Origin: Pseudarthrobacter sulfonivorans
GTDB taxonomy: Bacteria; Actinomycetota; Actinomycetes; Actinomycetales; Micrococcaceae
Length of the DNA: 64,000 nucleotides
NCBI RefSeq assembly: GCF_014712225.1
Contig: NZ_JACXBW010000006.1
Span: 186,001-250,000, forward strand
Direction: 5' to 3'
Part shown: in pieces, positions 18,362 through 27,711 of the stretch
How the letters are laid out: every line of letters starts with the position of its first letter
How positions within the stretch are numbered: position 1 is the first letter of the stretch
The notes under the pieces: generated by a model
Databases searched by the model: none
Told to the model about the DNA's origin: nothing
The model's input: the letters and a program-made list of their open reading frames with translations, nothing else
Made by a program: the position numbers and the translations under genes

Positions 18362-19245
18362 TGCGACTCCATTCATCGCTGGCGCACAGCCTGGACAGGC
18401 AGCTGGCCCAGGGCCCGGAAGACTGGGAGCAGACGTTCCGTCAGATGGCCCTGTTTGACCTCGCAGAGGACATCAAGTTCGGCTTCTTTCTTGCCTACTA
18501 CCGGAACTTCGCCATCCCGTCCGGTTCAGCGACGCTCGTGAGGAACGGGGAAATACCCGCCCGGCCTATGAAGCGGTCCATCGACACCGGCCTTGTTATC
18601 TACGAACTCATCGCCTGCGGCCTGGACTCGGAACGCGGCAGGCAAATGACGGCGCTGCTCAACCGCGTGCACCGGCACGTTCCAGGCAGCCAGGAGGATT
18701 TCCTTTACGTGCTCATGACCCTCTTGGTAGTTCCGATCCGGTGGACCGGCCGTTACGGCTGGCGCAAACCGACGCCGACCGAAAGAGACGCCGCAACACG
18801 CTTCTTCCGCGAACTGGGTGAGAGAATCCATATCGCGGACATTCCCGTCACGTTCGAGGCGGCCGAGAAGTTTTTCGACGACTACGAACGCCGCAGGGTG
18901 GCGCCAAGCAGTGCTGGCAAGACGCTGATGGGCGCCACCGTACAGGTATTTCAAAGCATGCAGCCAAAGCTCCTCCATCCGGTCACGGAACGCATGATCG
19001 CGACAATGCTCGATGACGCACACCTTGCCGCGGCGCTGGGACTCCCCCGAAGCACCTGGTGGTCACGCCTCGGCCTCAATGCCGGCCTGGGCGTGCGCAA
19101 CGCCATCCGGCGCCGCACTCCCCTGAGTGCGGTTCCCAGCTTCATCCCCGGACAGGCCGCCCCGCCGGTCTACGCCGAGGGCTACAGCTTGGCCGATGTT
19201 GGTCCGATTAACGTGATGGGACCCCGGGGCCGCAGAGGGGTTTGA
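18361..19245 (+). CDS. DUF2236 (MpaB-like oxygenase) family protein
   Basis: The ATG overlaps the RidA stop (TGATG), so translation is probably coupled. The 294-residue product fits the DUF2236/mpaB-latex clearing protein family, a largely helical haem-associated group. It has the region IKFGFFLAYYRNFAIPSGSATL near the N terminus, HRHVPGSQEDFLYVLMTLLVVPIRW in the middle, and RFFRELGERIHIADIPVTFEA. Its function is unproven; relatives are annotated as oxygenases. The C-terminal 30 residues are extended and probably disordered. Confidence 0.85.
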   Translation: MRLHSSLAHSLDRQLAQGPEDWEQTFRQMALFDLAEDIKFGFFLAYYRNFAIPSGSATLVRNGEIPARPMKRSIDTGLVIYELIACGLDSERGRQMTALLNRVHRHVPGSQEDFLYVLMTLLVVPIRWTGRYGWRKPTPTERDAATRFFRELGERIHIADIPVTFEAAEKFFDDYERRRVAPSSAGKTLMGATVQVFQSMQPKLLHPVTERMIATMLDDAHLAAALGLPRSTWWSRLGLNAGLGVRNAIRRRTPLSAVPSFIPGQAAPPVYAEGYSLADVGPINVMGPRGRRGV

Positions 19246-19319
19246 GTGCCGACAGGAGTCGACGCCGAACTTCGTCATGCCGCGCAGCGACAGCGGCCGG
19301 CACAAATGGCCTTACGCCC

Positions 19320-19335
19320 GTAACGGGCCAGTAAC
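19320..19335 (+). promoter_or_regulatory. SARP-type direct repeat upstream of the membrane-protein gene
   Basis: The sequence GTAACGGGCCAGTAAC contains two GTAAC half-sites exactly 11 bp apart, read in the direction of the downstream gene and ending about 100-110 bp before its start. It has the same geometry and half-sites as the boxes in the peptidase island near 38.8, 47.1, 49.7, 49.9 and 58.5 kb, differing mainly in the spacer. If functional, it would place this distant gene in the same regulon. Confidence 0.5.
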
Positions 19336-19446
19336 GCCCAGGCGTTAGGTTTCAGTCATCGGCGCCGTGCTCGGACTCGTGTAAGGCTACGCCGTCGGAT
19401 TTGTCAGCCTGGTGCTAAAGAAAAGTCCTTTGAGCGAGTGGTCAAA

Positions 19447-20133
19447 ATGCTTCTTCAAACAGCACGATTCAGCCGTATTACAACGTCAGCAGGACTCGTC
19501 GCCGGTGCAGTCGGCATGCTCACCGGAATGGCTCTCACGCCGTGGGAGCCCGAAGACAGCGCTGCAAGTATGATTCAGACCATCAGCGCCCATCCGGTCC
19601 AAGGCGAGGTTGCCCCACTCTTCCTTCATTACGGTTTGGTCTGCCTGTCAATCTCAGTGCTGGGACTGCTGACAATGGTTCGCCACCGGGCGGTCGTCTG
19701 GGGCCGTTCGGCCGGACTGCTGGCATTTGTTGGCCTCGCCAACCTCAGCGGCATGCTTCTTGTTGACTGGTTCGCCATCGCACTTGGCCAATCCGGGCTG
19801 CCCATTGAAGACGCAGTCGGGATCTTGGAGAGGTCGGCAACACCGATCAACATGGTCGCCTGGCAGATTCCGGGGCTCATCGGTGTTTACCTCGGACTTC
19901 CCTTGTTCCTCCTGGCGCTCTGGCGCAACGGCTTCATTCCGTGGTGGCCAGCAGTGGCCGTAGTGGCATTCATCATCGCGTCGGTAATCCTGCCGCCCAC
20001 ACTGGCATCCAGCATCCTCGGCGCACTGCCCTATGCCGCGGCACTATCGTATGTGGGTTGGAAAACGCTCTCGCTGGATGACACTGCCTGGGCCGAAGAG
20101 GAGCAACCATCGCCGGCGGAACCCACGTCCTAG
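19447..20133 (+). CDS. Multi-pass membrane protein of unknown function
   Basis: The product is about 228 residues from the ATG at 19447; a GTG three codons earlier is also possible. It has about six hydrophobic helices, for example TSAGLVAGAVGMLTGMAL, YGLVCLSISVLGLLTMV, GLIGVYLGLPLFLLALW and AVAVVAFIIASVIL. The C-terminal tail is acidic and short. No enzymatic or transport motif is visible. It is flanked by a SARP-like repeat upstream and by the flotillin gene 281 bp downstream. Confidence 0.75.
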   Translation: MLLQTARFSRITTSAGLVAGAVGMLTGMALTPWEPEDSAASMIQTISAHPVQGEVAPLFLHYGLVCLSISVLGLLTMVRHRAVVWGRSAGLLAFVGLANLSGMLLVDWFAIALGQSGLPIEDAVGILERSATPINMVAWQIPGLIGVYLGLPLFLLALWRNGFIPWWPAVAVVAFIIASVILPPTLASSILGALPYAAALSYVGWKTLSLDDTAWAEEEQPSPAEPTS

Positions 20134-20414
20134 CCCCGGAGCCCAGCCAGCCCACGTAAAGATGCGCGGCAGCCGCCGCGTGGGATCACCCGCGCCCGAC
20201 GGCGGCAGCCAAGTGCCGCCGTCGGGCGCCAGTTCCGTTGCCGCAGGCAAATATCCGCCCGCCTCTGGACCTTTGGGCGGCGCCCAATCAGACTGGCTAC
20301 AACAGCTGGCCCGGCAGGGAGGAACCACCCGCATTTTGACCGGTCGGGAACCGACAGCTGCAGTCTTGGGGCTTTACCGCGATGCCTGTTCCACACCCTT
20401 GAAAGGACCTGGTC

Positions 20415-21848
20415 ATGCCGGACTTCTCAGCATTCTTCCCGCTTATTTCCATCATCTTGGGGGTGCTGTTTGCCGTCGGTTTTGTCTGGGTGGCAACAAA
20501 ACTGATGTGGAAGGTTGCTGAACCCAATGAAGCCCTCATCATCTCCGGATTAACGCGTGGCACCCTTGAAACCCGGGCCGGGATGGATTTCAAAATCGTC
20601 ACGGGCAAGGGTGCACTGGTCCTTCCCGGCCTGCAAACGGTGCGGACGCTGTCGCTCACCCTGAACGAAACTGAGCTCAAAGTGTCCTGTGTCACCTCCC
20701 AGGGCATCCAAGTAGTCGTAGAGGGTGTGGTCATTTACAAGATCGGGGACGCCCCGCCCTTTATTGCCAACGCGGCGCGGCGCTTCCTGGGGCAGCAGCC
20801 CAAGATGGAAAGCCAGGTGTACAACGTTTTTGAGGGCCACCTGCGCTCCATCATCGGCAGCATGACCATGGAGGAAATCATCCGCGAGCGGGACAAGCTC
20901 GGGTCGCAGGTCCGCAGCGCCAGCGGCGTGGAGATGGAAAAACTGGGGCTCGTGGTGGACTCGCTGCAGATCAAGGACCTGCAGGACCCCACGGGGTACA
21001 TCCAGAACATCGCAAAGCCGCACATTGCGCAGGTGAAGATGGAGGCCCGCATCGCCGAGGCCACCCGCAACCGTGAGGCGGCCGAGAAGGAAGCGGAGGC
21101 GGCGGCGCTGATCGCAGACGCGCAGAGCGTTTCGGCCATCAGGCAGTCGGTGGCGCAGGCCAACGCCGAGCGGGCCAAGGCCAACGCTGCCCAGGCCGGC
21201 CCGCTGGCCGACGCCACCGCGCGGCAGCAGGTGGTGGTCCAGGAAACCGAAGTCGCCAAGCTCGAGGCGGACCGGGAAGAGCAGAAGCTCCAGACCACTG
21301 TCCGGAAGCCAGCAGACGCGAAAGCCTACGCCAAACGAACCGACGCGGAAGGCCAGAAAGCGGCGGACATCAGCGCCGCCGAGGCACTGGCACGGCGCAC
21401 CGAACTTGAGGCCCAGGCCAACGCCCGCCGGACGGAACTGCAGGCACAGGCGAACGCCACCGCCGCGGCTGCCGCTGCCGGAGCCACCAAGGTCACCGGC
21501 GAGGCCGAAGCCGCGGCCACCAAGGCCAAGGGTGATGCTGCGGCCTCCGCCATCAAAGCCAAGGCGCTGGCAGAGGCTGACGGCATCAAAGCGCGGGCCG
21601 AAGCGTTGGGGACCAACCAGGACGCGGTGATTTCACAGCAGCTCGCCGAGAACATGCCCGCCATCATCGCCGCTGCGGCCGAACCGTTCTCGCACGTAGG
21701 CCAGATGACCGTCCTGAACGGCGGCGAAGGCGTCAACAAGATGCTTGGCGGAATCCTCGCCCAGGTGGGCGACTACCTTCCTGCCCTGGCGTCGGCGCTC
21801 AAGAAAGGCCCAGAAGCCAAGCGACCGCCCGAGGCTCCCGGCGCGTAG
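20415..21848 (+). CDS. Flotillin-like SPFH domain protein
   Basis: This 477-residue protein has an N-terminal membrane helix (PLISIILGVLFAVGFVWVATKLM), an SPFH/band-7 domain (EALIISGLTRGTLETRAGMDFKI to GLVVDSLQIKDLQDP) and a long Ala/Glu/Lys-rich coiled coil to about residue 400. It ends with a region of QQLAENMPAIIAAAAEPF type. Flotillins scaffold ordered membrane domains. AAAGGA lies before the ATG. The small OB-fold gene beginning nine bases after its stop is its likely partner. Confidence 0.92.
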   Translation: MPDFSAFFPLISIILGVLFAVGFVWVATKLMWKVAEPNEALIISGLTRGTLETRAGMDFKIVTGKGALVLPGLQTVRTLSLTLNETELKVSCVTSQGIQVVVEGVVIYKIGDAPPFIANAARRFLGQQPKMESQVYNVFEGHLRSIIGSMTMEEIIRERDKLGSQVRSASGVEMEKLGLVVDSLQIKDLQDPTGYIQNIAKPHIAQVKMEARIAEATRNREAAEKEAEAAALIADAQSVSAIRQSVAQANAERAKANAAQAGPLADATARQQVVVQETEVAKLEADREEQKLQTTVRKPADAKAYAKRTDAEGQKAADISAAEALARRTELEAQANARRTELQAQANATAAAAAAGATKVTGEAEAAATKAKGDAAASAIKAKALAEADGIKARAEALGTNQDAVISQQLAENMPAIIAAAAEPFSHVGQMTVLNGGEGVNKMLGGILAQVGDYLPALASALKKGPEAKRPPEAPGA

Positions 21849-21857
21849 GGATACCGC

Positions 21858-22100
21858 ATGCACAGGGAGGTTGACCGGAGCCTGACAGGCAAGATCGGTC
21901 GGGTGACGGGACGCATCGGGCCGGGCACCATCGGCGAAGTTATGCTGCCTTACCTCGGGGGCACCATGGCCTTCCATGCTCACCCGTTCGACAAGACGAG
22001 CGGCTTCGCAGTGGGTGATGAGGTGCTGGTGATCTACTTCGAGCCGCCGCAAACGGTGTACGTGGACGAACTTCCGGACGTGTTGCGGCACTGGGAATAA
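21858..22100 (+). CDS. Small NfeD-like OB-fold protein, probable flotillin partner
   Basis: The 80-residue protein has the pattern of the NfeD C-terminal OB fold: LTGKIGRVTGRIGPGTIGEVML, then strands ending in GFAVGDEVLVIYFEPPQTVYV. NfeD proteins normally carry membrane helices and pair with SPFH proteins. This one has only the soluble OB part, so any membrane contact must come through the flotillin encoded directly upstream. The match is by pattern only. Confidence 0.72.
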   Translation: MHREVDRSLTGKIGRVTGRIGPGTIGEVMLPYLGGTMAFHAHPFDKTSGFAVGDEVLVIYFEPPQTVYVDELPDVLRHWE

Positions 22101-22438
22101 GGCACTGCCACCGGGATCCGGGGCTTTCGTCCCTGTTGCAGCAACGGTCCGTGCAGGTCTACTGGATGGACACAACGACCACGGCATTCTCGGCACGGGA
22201 TGAACATGACCGGCATCAGCATCCTCGGCACGGACACATGACCCGTGCGATGGTGGAAAGCCTCGGACCCGGCGGGCTCAGGCCTATCGACGTCGGCCCG
22301 CTCCGGGGGGCGGGCGAACTTAAAGCCATCATGCTGGTTGTCATGGGTCTGCAGGTCAGCCCTGAGCATCAACACATTAATTGGGACACTGCACTCCGGA
22401 TCTTTCCGTGAGCAAGGTCTAACGGCTAGGAGCAGGAC
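22101..22438. other. Intergenic stretch without a supported gene
   Basis: This 338-bp stretch lies between the NfeD-like gene and the phosphotransferase gene. A plus-strand reading frame of 91 codons is open here, but it has no ribosome site, an odd composition rich in His, Thr and Gln, and no recognisable domain. I see no clear hairpin terminator. The promoter of the downstream gene probably lies in its right half. Confidence 0.5.
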
Positions 22439-25216
22439 ATGAATTCTTTGGGTCCTGTTCCGGAGCGGGGCGACGCCACGGGTCTCGTTGTTGATCTCAA
22501 CCAGTTGGCTTCCGCATCGCTGGCCACAGTGGGCGGCAAGGCCCTCAACCTCGGCCGCCTCGCCGCCGCGGACTTTCCGGTTCCGCCGGGTTTCTGCCTG
22601 ACCACGGCCGGCTACCGGAAGGCCGCACCCGCGGAAATGGACGTCATCGCCGCCCGGCTGGACGGGGCCGAAAACCTGGACGGCGTAAGCGGACTGCAGG
22701 ATTTGGACCCGAACCGGCTCGCGGGGCGTGGCCGCGGGACGATGGCAGCAGCGCCGGTACCGCCCGAGGTCGAGTCCGCTATCCGGGATGCCTACGCTGC
22801 GCTCGGCGGCGGCCCGGTGGCGGTGCGTTCGTCCGCCACCGCCGAAGACCTGCCTTTTGCCAGCTTCGCAGGCCAGCAGGACTCCTTCATGGACGTGGTC
22901 GGAGCCGACGCCGTCGTTGAGTCCGTCCGGCGCTGCTGGGCCTCCCTCTGGACGGACCGGGCGGTGGCCTACCGCACAACGAACGGGATCGGGCACCGGG
23001 AGGTGAGCCTCGCCGTCGTCGTCCAACAGATGGTCTACGCTGGTGCGGCGGGCGTGCTGTTCACCGCCAATCCGGTGACCGGCACCCGGACCGAGACAGT
23101 CATTGATGCCAGTCCCGGGCCGGGACAGGCGGTGGTTTCCGGCGCCGTAAACCCGGACCATTTCGAGGTGGAGACGGCATCGGGCCGGATCCTGCACCAG
23201 ACGCAGGCACAGGGCCGGTCGCCCAGCCTGACCGGGTCGCAGGTTCGCGAACTGACATCCCTCGGTAACGCTGCCCAACGGCTTTTGGGCGCGCCCCAGG
23301 ACGTGGAATGGGTGATCGACGGTGACGGCAAGGCCTGGCTGACCCAGTCGCGGCCCATCACCACGCTTTACCCGCTGCCCGATGACGATCCGCTTGACGG
23401 GCAGACCGGTTCTGACGGCACGGCTGACGCGGCCTCCGGCGCGGATACACGCGTTTACCTGTGCGGCACGCTCCTCCAGGGCCTCACGCGCCCCATTACG
23501 CCGATGGGACTCTGCGTGCTGGGCCTCATGAGGGGCAACAAAGGACCCTGGAACTATGTGAACCCGGGATTGCGGATGTACGTCGAGCTGACGCCGCTCA
23601 TCCGCAACAAATCCGGCCGGAAGGCACTGGCCAGGATGCTGCCGCTCGCAGACGGCAGGTCAGCCGCCGTCTTTCCTGCCCTCCTGGAAGATCCGCGGTT
23701 CAGCATTGTCCGGCCTCCCCGGAAAGCATCCGACCGCAAGGGTCACTCCGCCCCTGACCGGACGCACTCCAAGGGCGCTGCATTCACGCAGGGCCTGGGC
23801 CAGTTCGTCGGGCTCATTCCCGCCATGGCGCGCGCCCTGCTGTGGCCGGACCGGGAACTGCGGAGCGCGCGGCGGTACCAGGACCGCCTCGCAGCCACGC
23901 TGGTCCTCCCCTTGCCCGCCACTGCGGCCAGGCGGCTCCAGCACAGTGAGGGCATCCTGGCCACCTCGATCGACGGGTTGATCCAGGCGACACTGCCTGC
24001 GCCGTCCGTGGGGTACCTGATGCTGGCCGCAGCCCGCAGGTTGCTGCGCGGAATCGCCGAGCCGCGTGAACTTGAGGCCGCCCTCCGTGGGCTTCCCCAC
24101 AACGTGACCACCATTATGGACCTGGAGCTGTGGCACCTGACCGTGCCCTTGGGCAAGGATCCGGAGTCCCGCCGCGCGTTCACGGAACTGACGCCGGAAG
24201 ACCTCGCTTCCCGCTACAGGACGGGCGTGCTGCCAGCCGCTGCCCAGTCCGGGGTGCAGCAGTTCCTGTCAAAGTACGGCCACCGGGGCGTGGCGGAGAT
24301 CGACCTGGGGATGCCGCGGTGGTTCGACGAACCGGACCATATCCTCGGAATGATCTCGAACTATCTCCGCGTAGAAAATCCCGAGCAGGCGCCTGACCGT
24401 CAATTCGCCAGGGCCGCTGACCACGCGGAAGCACGGATCAAGCAGTTGGTGGAGCGTGCCGGGACAAAGAGCCGGTGGCGGGGGCGCCTGGTGTCGTTGT
24501 GTTTGCGCCGGACACGGCAGATTGCCGGCCTGCGGGAGTTCCCCAAGTTCTGTATTGTAATGGTGCTCGCGGAGATGCACCGGCAGCTCGGGGAGGTCGG
24601 CGCCGAACTGGTCGGGAATGGAACCATCGACGAGGCCGGTGACGTGTTCTTCCTGGACTTCGACGAATTGCGCGTGGGCCTCCGCGGCGGGGACCTGAAG
24701 GGCATCGTCTCCCGGCGCCGTCGGCTGTACGACTTCGAACTCCGGCGGCGGCACGTTCCGCGCCTTCTGCTCTCGGACGGCACCGACGTCGAGGCCGCCG
24801 CTATGCCCCACGCGACTCCGGGCGACCACCTGACGGGGACGCCGGCCTCCGCGGGCACCGCCACCGGGAAGGCCCGGGTGATTATGGATCCGGTGGGCGC
24901 CCGCCTGGATCCGGGGGAAATTCTGGTGGCCCCCTCCACTGATCCCGGCTGGACGCCTCTCTTCATGACAGCGGGTGCCTTGGTCATGGAAATGGGCGGC
25001 GTCATCTCGCACGGGGCCGTGGTGGCCCGCGAGTACGGCATCCCGGCGGTGGTGGGGGTTGCAGATGCCACCACGCGGCTGCGCGATGGCCAGAGCATCA
25101 CGGTGGACGGGGGCCGCGGGAACTGTTACATGGTGAGGAAGCTCGTGCGTCCATTCGGTTGGTGTCTTCCAGAATCTTCACCAGGGGTGCATCCAAGTAC
25201 AGCCTCGGGTCGGTAG
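22439..25216 (+). CDS. Rifampin phosphotransferase-like / PEP-synthase-related enzyme
   Basis: The ATG follows TAGGAGCAGGAC. The 925-residue protein has an N-terminal ATP-binding domain of the PEP/pyruvate-binding family (VGGKALNLGRLAAADFPVPPGF; VAVRSSATAEDLPFASFAGQQDS; LTQSRPITTL). A long central domain follows, then a C-terminal phosphohistidine domain with GGVISHGAVVAREYGIPAVVG (H858). PEP synthase has the His domain in the middle and a TIM barrel at the end. Here the order is ATP domain, central domain, His domain, as in Rph enzymes that phosphorylate rifamycins. The substrate is not proven: the central domain is diverged, and many environmental relatives have unknown targets. Confidence 0.8.
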   Translation: MNSLGPVPERGDATGLVVDLNQLASASLATVGGKALNLGRLAAADFPVPPGFCLTTAGYRKAAPAEMDVIAARLDGAENLDGVSGLQDLDPNRLAGRGRGTMAAAPVPPEVESAIRDAYAALGGGPVAVRSSATAEDLPFASFAGQQDSFMDVVGADAVVESVRRCWASLWTDRAVAYRTTNGIGHREVSLAVVVQQMVYAGAAGVLFTANPVTGTRTETVIDASPGPGQAVVSGAVNPDHFEVETASGRILHQTQAQGRSPSLTGSQVRELTSLGNAAQRLLGAPQDVEWVIDGDGKAWLTQSRPITTLYPLPDDDPLDGQTGSDGTADAASGADTRVYLCGTLLQGLTRPITPMGLCVLGLMRGNKGPWNYVNPGLRMYVELTPLIRNKSGRKALARMLPLADGRSAAVFPALLEDPRFSIVRPPRKASDRKGHSAPDRTHSKGAAFTQGLGQFVGLIPAMARALLWPDRELRSARRYQDRLAATLVLPLPATAARRLQHSEGILATSIDGLIQATLPAPSVGYLMLAAARRLLRGIAEPRELEAALRGLPHNVTTIMDLELWHLTVPLGKDPESRRAFTELTPEDLASRYRTGVLPAAAQSGVQQFLSKYGHRGVAEIDLGMPRWFDEPDHILGMISNYLRVENPEQAPDRQFARAADHAEARIKQLVERAGTKSRWRGRLVSLCLRRTRQIAGLREFPKFCIVMVLAEMHRQLGEVGAELVGNGTIDEAGDVFFLDFDELRVGLRGGDLKGIVSRRRRLYDFELRRRHVPRLLLSDGTDVEAAAMPHATPGDHLTGTPASAGTATGKARVIMDPVGARLDPGEILVAPSTDPGWTPLFMTAGALVMEMGGVISHGAVVAREYGIPAVVGVADATTRLRDGQSITVDGGRGNCYMVRKLVRPFGWCLPESSPGVHPSTASGR

Positions 25217-25270
25217 TAAGGGTGTAAGCACAACCACCGCCCCACAGTGGGCCCCTCAGAGGAGTTGGAA

Positions 25271-25981
25271 ATGCGCAAGAAAATCTTTGCCACCGCCGGA
25301 GCAATGACGCTGCTGGCAGCGCTCGCCCTCGCCGCCCCGGCCCAGGCCGGCAATGGGCATAACCGAGACGACGAGGGCACAGCCAAACTGTCCGTCCTCC
25401 ACGGCGTGCCTGGACTGACTGTGGATGTCTGGGTCGACGGCAAGCTCACCTTGGACGACTTCAAGCCGGGTAGTTTAGCGGGGCCGTTGAATGTCCCCGA
25501 TGGGGACCACCAGGTCGCCATCACCGGAGCCGACGCCACGAGCGCCGACCATGCGGTGATCGGCCCCGTCACCGTAAACTTGGAAGAAGGCCAGGACTAC
25601 ACAGCGGTTGCGCACCTGGCCGCTGACGACACCCCCACTGCCACTCTCTTCACCAATGACACCGCGCCCAGCCCGGAGGGGAAGGGCAAGCTGACCGTCC
25701 GGCACGTCGCTGCGGCTCCCGCCGTTGATGTGCTGGCTGGCGGGACCGCCGTCATCGAGGGACTCACTAACCCGGATCAGGAGACCCTCATCCTTAAGGC
25801 CGGAACTGTTTCAGCTTCGGTCGCAGCCGCGGGTACCACTGTCCCGGTTGTCGGCCCTGCGGACGTCAGGATCACCGAAGGCAAGAACACCATCGTCTAC
25901 GCCTGGGGCAGCCTCGCCAAGAATAATCTTGGTGTAGCCGTCCAGGTCGTGGATTCATCATCGTGCGGCCAGGAGGACTAG
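25271..25981 (+). CDS. Secreted DUF4397 domain protein
   Basis: The ATG at 25271 follows GAGGAGTTGGAA. The 236-residue product begins with a signal peptide (KKIFATAGAMTLLAALALAAPAQA) and then has two DUF4397 repeats: KLSVLHGVPGLTVDVWVDGK with VPDGDHQVAIT, and KLTVRHVAAAPAVDVLAGGT. The C terminus ends with Cys-Gly-Gln-Glu-Asp, without a sorting signal. DUF4397 proteins are exported beta-sandwich proteins of unknown role. In actinobacteria they often sit next to an ECF sigma/anti-sigma pair, as here. Confidence 0.88.
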   Translation: MRKKIFATAGAMTLLAALALAAPAQAGNGHNRDDEGTAKLSVLHGVPGLTVDVWVDGKLTLDDFKPGSLAGPLNVPDGDHQVAITGADATSADHAVIGPVTVNLEEGQDYTAVAHLAADDTPTATLFTNDTAPSPEGKGKLTVRHVAAAPAVDVLAGGTAVIEGLTNPDQETLILKAGTVSASVAAAGTTVPVVGPADVRITEGKNTIVYAWGSLAKNNLGVAVQVVDSSSCGQED

Positions 25982-26163
25982 CCCTCCCCAGCTCTGCAGC
26001 CATCCCATTCCATTCCATCACCCGGTGGGGCCGTGTCGACCGCGGCCCCACCGGCATGCGCAGGTGCAATCGGAGAGCGGGCGCCGCCGGACCATGGCGG
26101 AGTACGCCAGGCAGCGGCATAATGTGGTTCATCAGCGGCCGCTGCCGCCCAAAGGAGCACCCT

Positions 26164-26736
26164 ATGGAAGCTGGCACCACGAATGATTGGGACCCCGTCC
26201 TCGATCACGCGTTTGCCGGCGGCGATGAGCGCGTCCTCGCGGAAGCGTACCGGCGGTTGAGCCCATTGATTTACACGCTGGCGCTGAGATCCTTGGGCGA
26301 GCGTACCGCAGCCGACGACGTTACACAGGAGGTGTTCATTCGGGCTTGGAAGTCACGGACCACTTATCGTCCCGAGGCGGCACGGGTGCCAGCTTGGCTG
26401 ATTGGGATCACGCGCAACGCGATTTCCGACGCGTTGTCCGCACGCTCCCGCCAGCGCCATCTCGAGCAAGCGGCCATTCACCTGGTCACCGACCCCACCG
26501 GCGGACGGGATACAGGGCTCGTCGATGAGGTAGCGGAGCGCCTAACCCTGGACGAGGAATTGCAGCATTTAGGGGATCCACAACAGGAAATAATGCGGCT
26601 GGCGTTCTATGAGGACCTGACACACGACCAGATTTCATCCCGTCTGAACCTCCCGCTGGGCACCGTTAAAAGCCACATCCGGCGCAGCCTCACGCGGTTG
26701 CGCAACCGCCTGGAGGTGGAACGTGGAACATGTTGA
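26164..26736 (+). CDS. ECF RNA polymerase sigma factor (SigK-like)
   Basis: The start at 26164 is chosen from an AAAGGAG ribosome site. The 190-residue protein has sigma region 2 (YRRLSPLIYTLALRSLGER with DDVTQEVFIRAWK) and region 4 (DPQQEIMRLAFYEDLTHDQI followed by LNLPLGTVKSHIRRSL). Its stop overlaps the next start by 14 bp, so sigma and anti-sigma are coupled. The SigK-like label comes from the RskA-like partner. The adjacent DUF4397 gene is a likely target. Confidence 0.92.
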   Translation: MEAGTTNDWDPVLDHAFAGGDERVLAEAYRRLSPLIYTLALRSLGERTAADDVTQEVFIRAWKSRTTYRPEAARVPAWLIGITRNAISDALSARSRQRHLEQAAIHLVTDPTGGRDTGLVDEVAERLTLDEELQHLGDPQQEIMRLAFYEDLTHDQISSRLNLPLGTVKSHIRRSLTRLRNRLEVERGTC

Positions 26737-27592
26737 TCCCGATCTTCTCAGCCTGATGGCACTCGGAGAGCCGGTGGGTACAGCAACTGAAGCAGGCCAC
26801 GTCGCCGGCTGCGTGACATGCAGCGAAACCCTCCGAGGCTTTCAACACGCCGTGCGCATAGCCACCCTCGACCTCTCAGGCATCGAACTTGAAGAACCCG
26901 GAAGCCAGAACTGGACCGCCATCCATGACGCCCTCGGGCTCCCATCGGCGCTGGCGGCTGATCCCCTCGCGTCAGGCCCGCTCAGCCTGCGCACCGACCA
27001 TCCCGCCACCCCGCTGGTGACGCCCCACATCAGGCCAGACGGGGATGAAGCACCCCTGAAAAACGGCAACCAAACAGCGGCCGCAAAGACGCCGGAAGAG
27101 GCCGGCCCCGGCACCCGGCGGGCCCGTCCCTGGACTTGGATTGCCGTCGCTGCGGCCGGTATGGTTCTCGGTTCCGCTGCCGGATGGACCGCCGCCGGAG
27201 TACTCGCACCCACCGGCGCTCCCGCCCCCTCATCCACCCAAACGGCTTCCTCAGACGTCGTCCTCGCCCAAACGTCCCTGACTGCGCTGTCCACGCACAC
27301 CGGCAGCGGAGAAGCACAGGTCAAACAACTCCCCGATGGAACCCGCCAACTGATGATCCGGCTCGCCAATGACCACGTCGATGGATTCAGGGGAGTTTGG
27401 GTCGGCTCCACCGACCTCACCAGAATGGTCAGCCTGGGCGTCCTCGACAATGAATCCGGCGTCTTCGCCCTTCCCGACGGCATCGACCTGGCCCAATACC
27501 CCGTCGTCGACATCTCCGACCAGCCCTACAACGGGGATCCTGCTCACTCCGACGACAGCATCGCCCGGGGAACACTGAACCCGGAAAAATGA
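26723..27592 (+). CDS. Anti-sigma factor with zinc-finger motif (RskA-like)
   Basis: The 289-residue protein begins with a short anti-sigma domain carrying HVAGCVTC (HxxxCxxC). A Pro-rich linker leads to a membrane helix at about residues 138-162 (WIAVAAAGMVLGSAAGWTAAG). The extracytoplasmic RskA-type C-terminal domain follows (LMIRLANDHVDGFRGVWVG; VFALPDGIDLAQYPVVDIS). It should hold the upstream sigma factor at the membrane until proteolysis releases it. The overlap with the sigma gene supports the pairing. Confidence 0.9.
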   Translation: MEHVDPDLLSLMALGEPVGTATEAGHVAGCVTCSETLRGFQHAVRIATLDLSGIELEEPGSQNWTAIHDALGLPSALAADPLASGPLSLRTDHPATPLVTPHIRPDGDEAPLKNGNQTAAAKTPEEAGPGTRRARPWTWIAVAAAGMVLGSAAGWTAAGVLAPTGAPAPSSTQTASSDVVLAQTSLTALSTHTGSGEAQVKQLPDGTRQLMIRLANDHVDGFRGVWVGSTDLTRMVSLGVLDNESGVFALPDGIDLAQYPVVDISDQPYNGDPAHSDDSIARGTLNPEK

Positions 27593-27711
27593 CCGGATTG
27601 GCCATCCCCCGACCTAAAACCCCATCGCTTGATAATCGGCAAAACTCGCGCAGGACGACAAGGATCCGGTTGGCGGCCAGAGCTTACAGCCGGACTACGG
27701 CACCAACTCCT

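Noticed and set aside
22136-22411. 91-codon plus-strand frame between the NfeD-like and phosphotransferase genes
   Set aside because: No ribosome site, no recognisable domain and unusual composition; not called as a gene.
22034-23278. Long minus-strand open frame (414 codons) across the phosphotransferase start
   Set aside because: Composition (Arg/Gly/His-rich) is that of an antisense shadow; no domain or ribosome site. The plus-strand frame has clear motifs.
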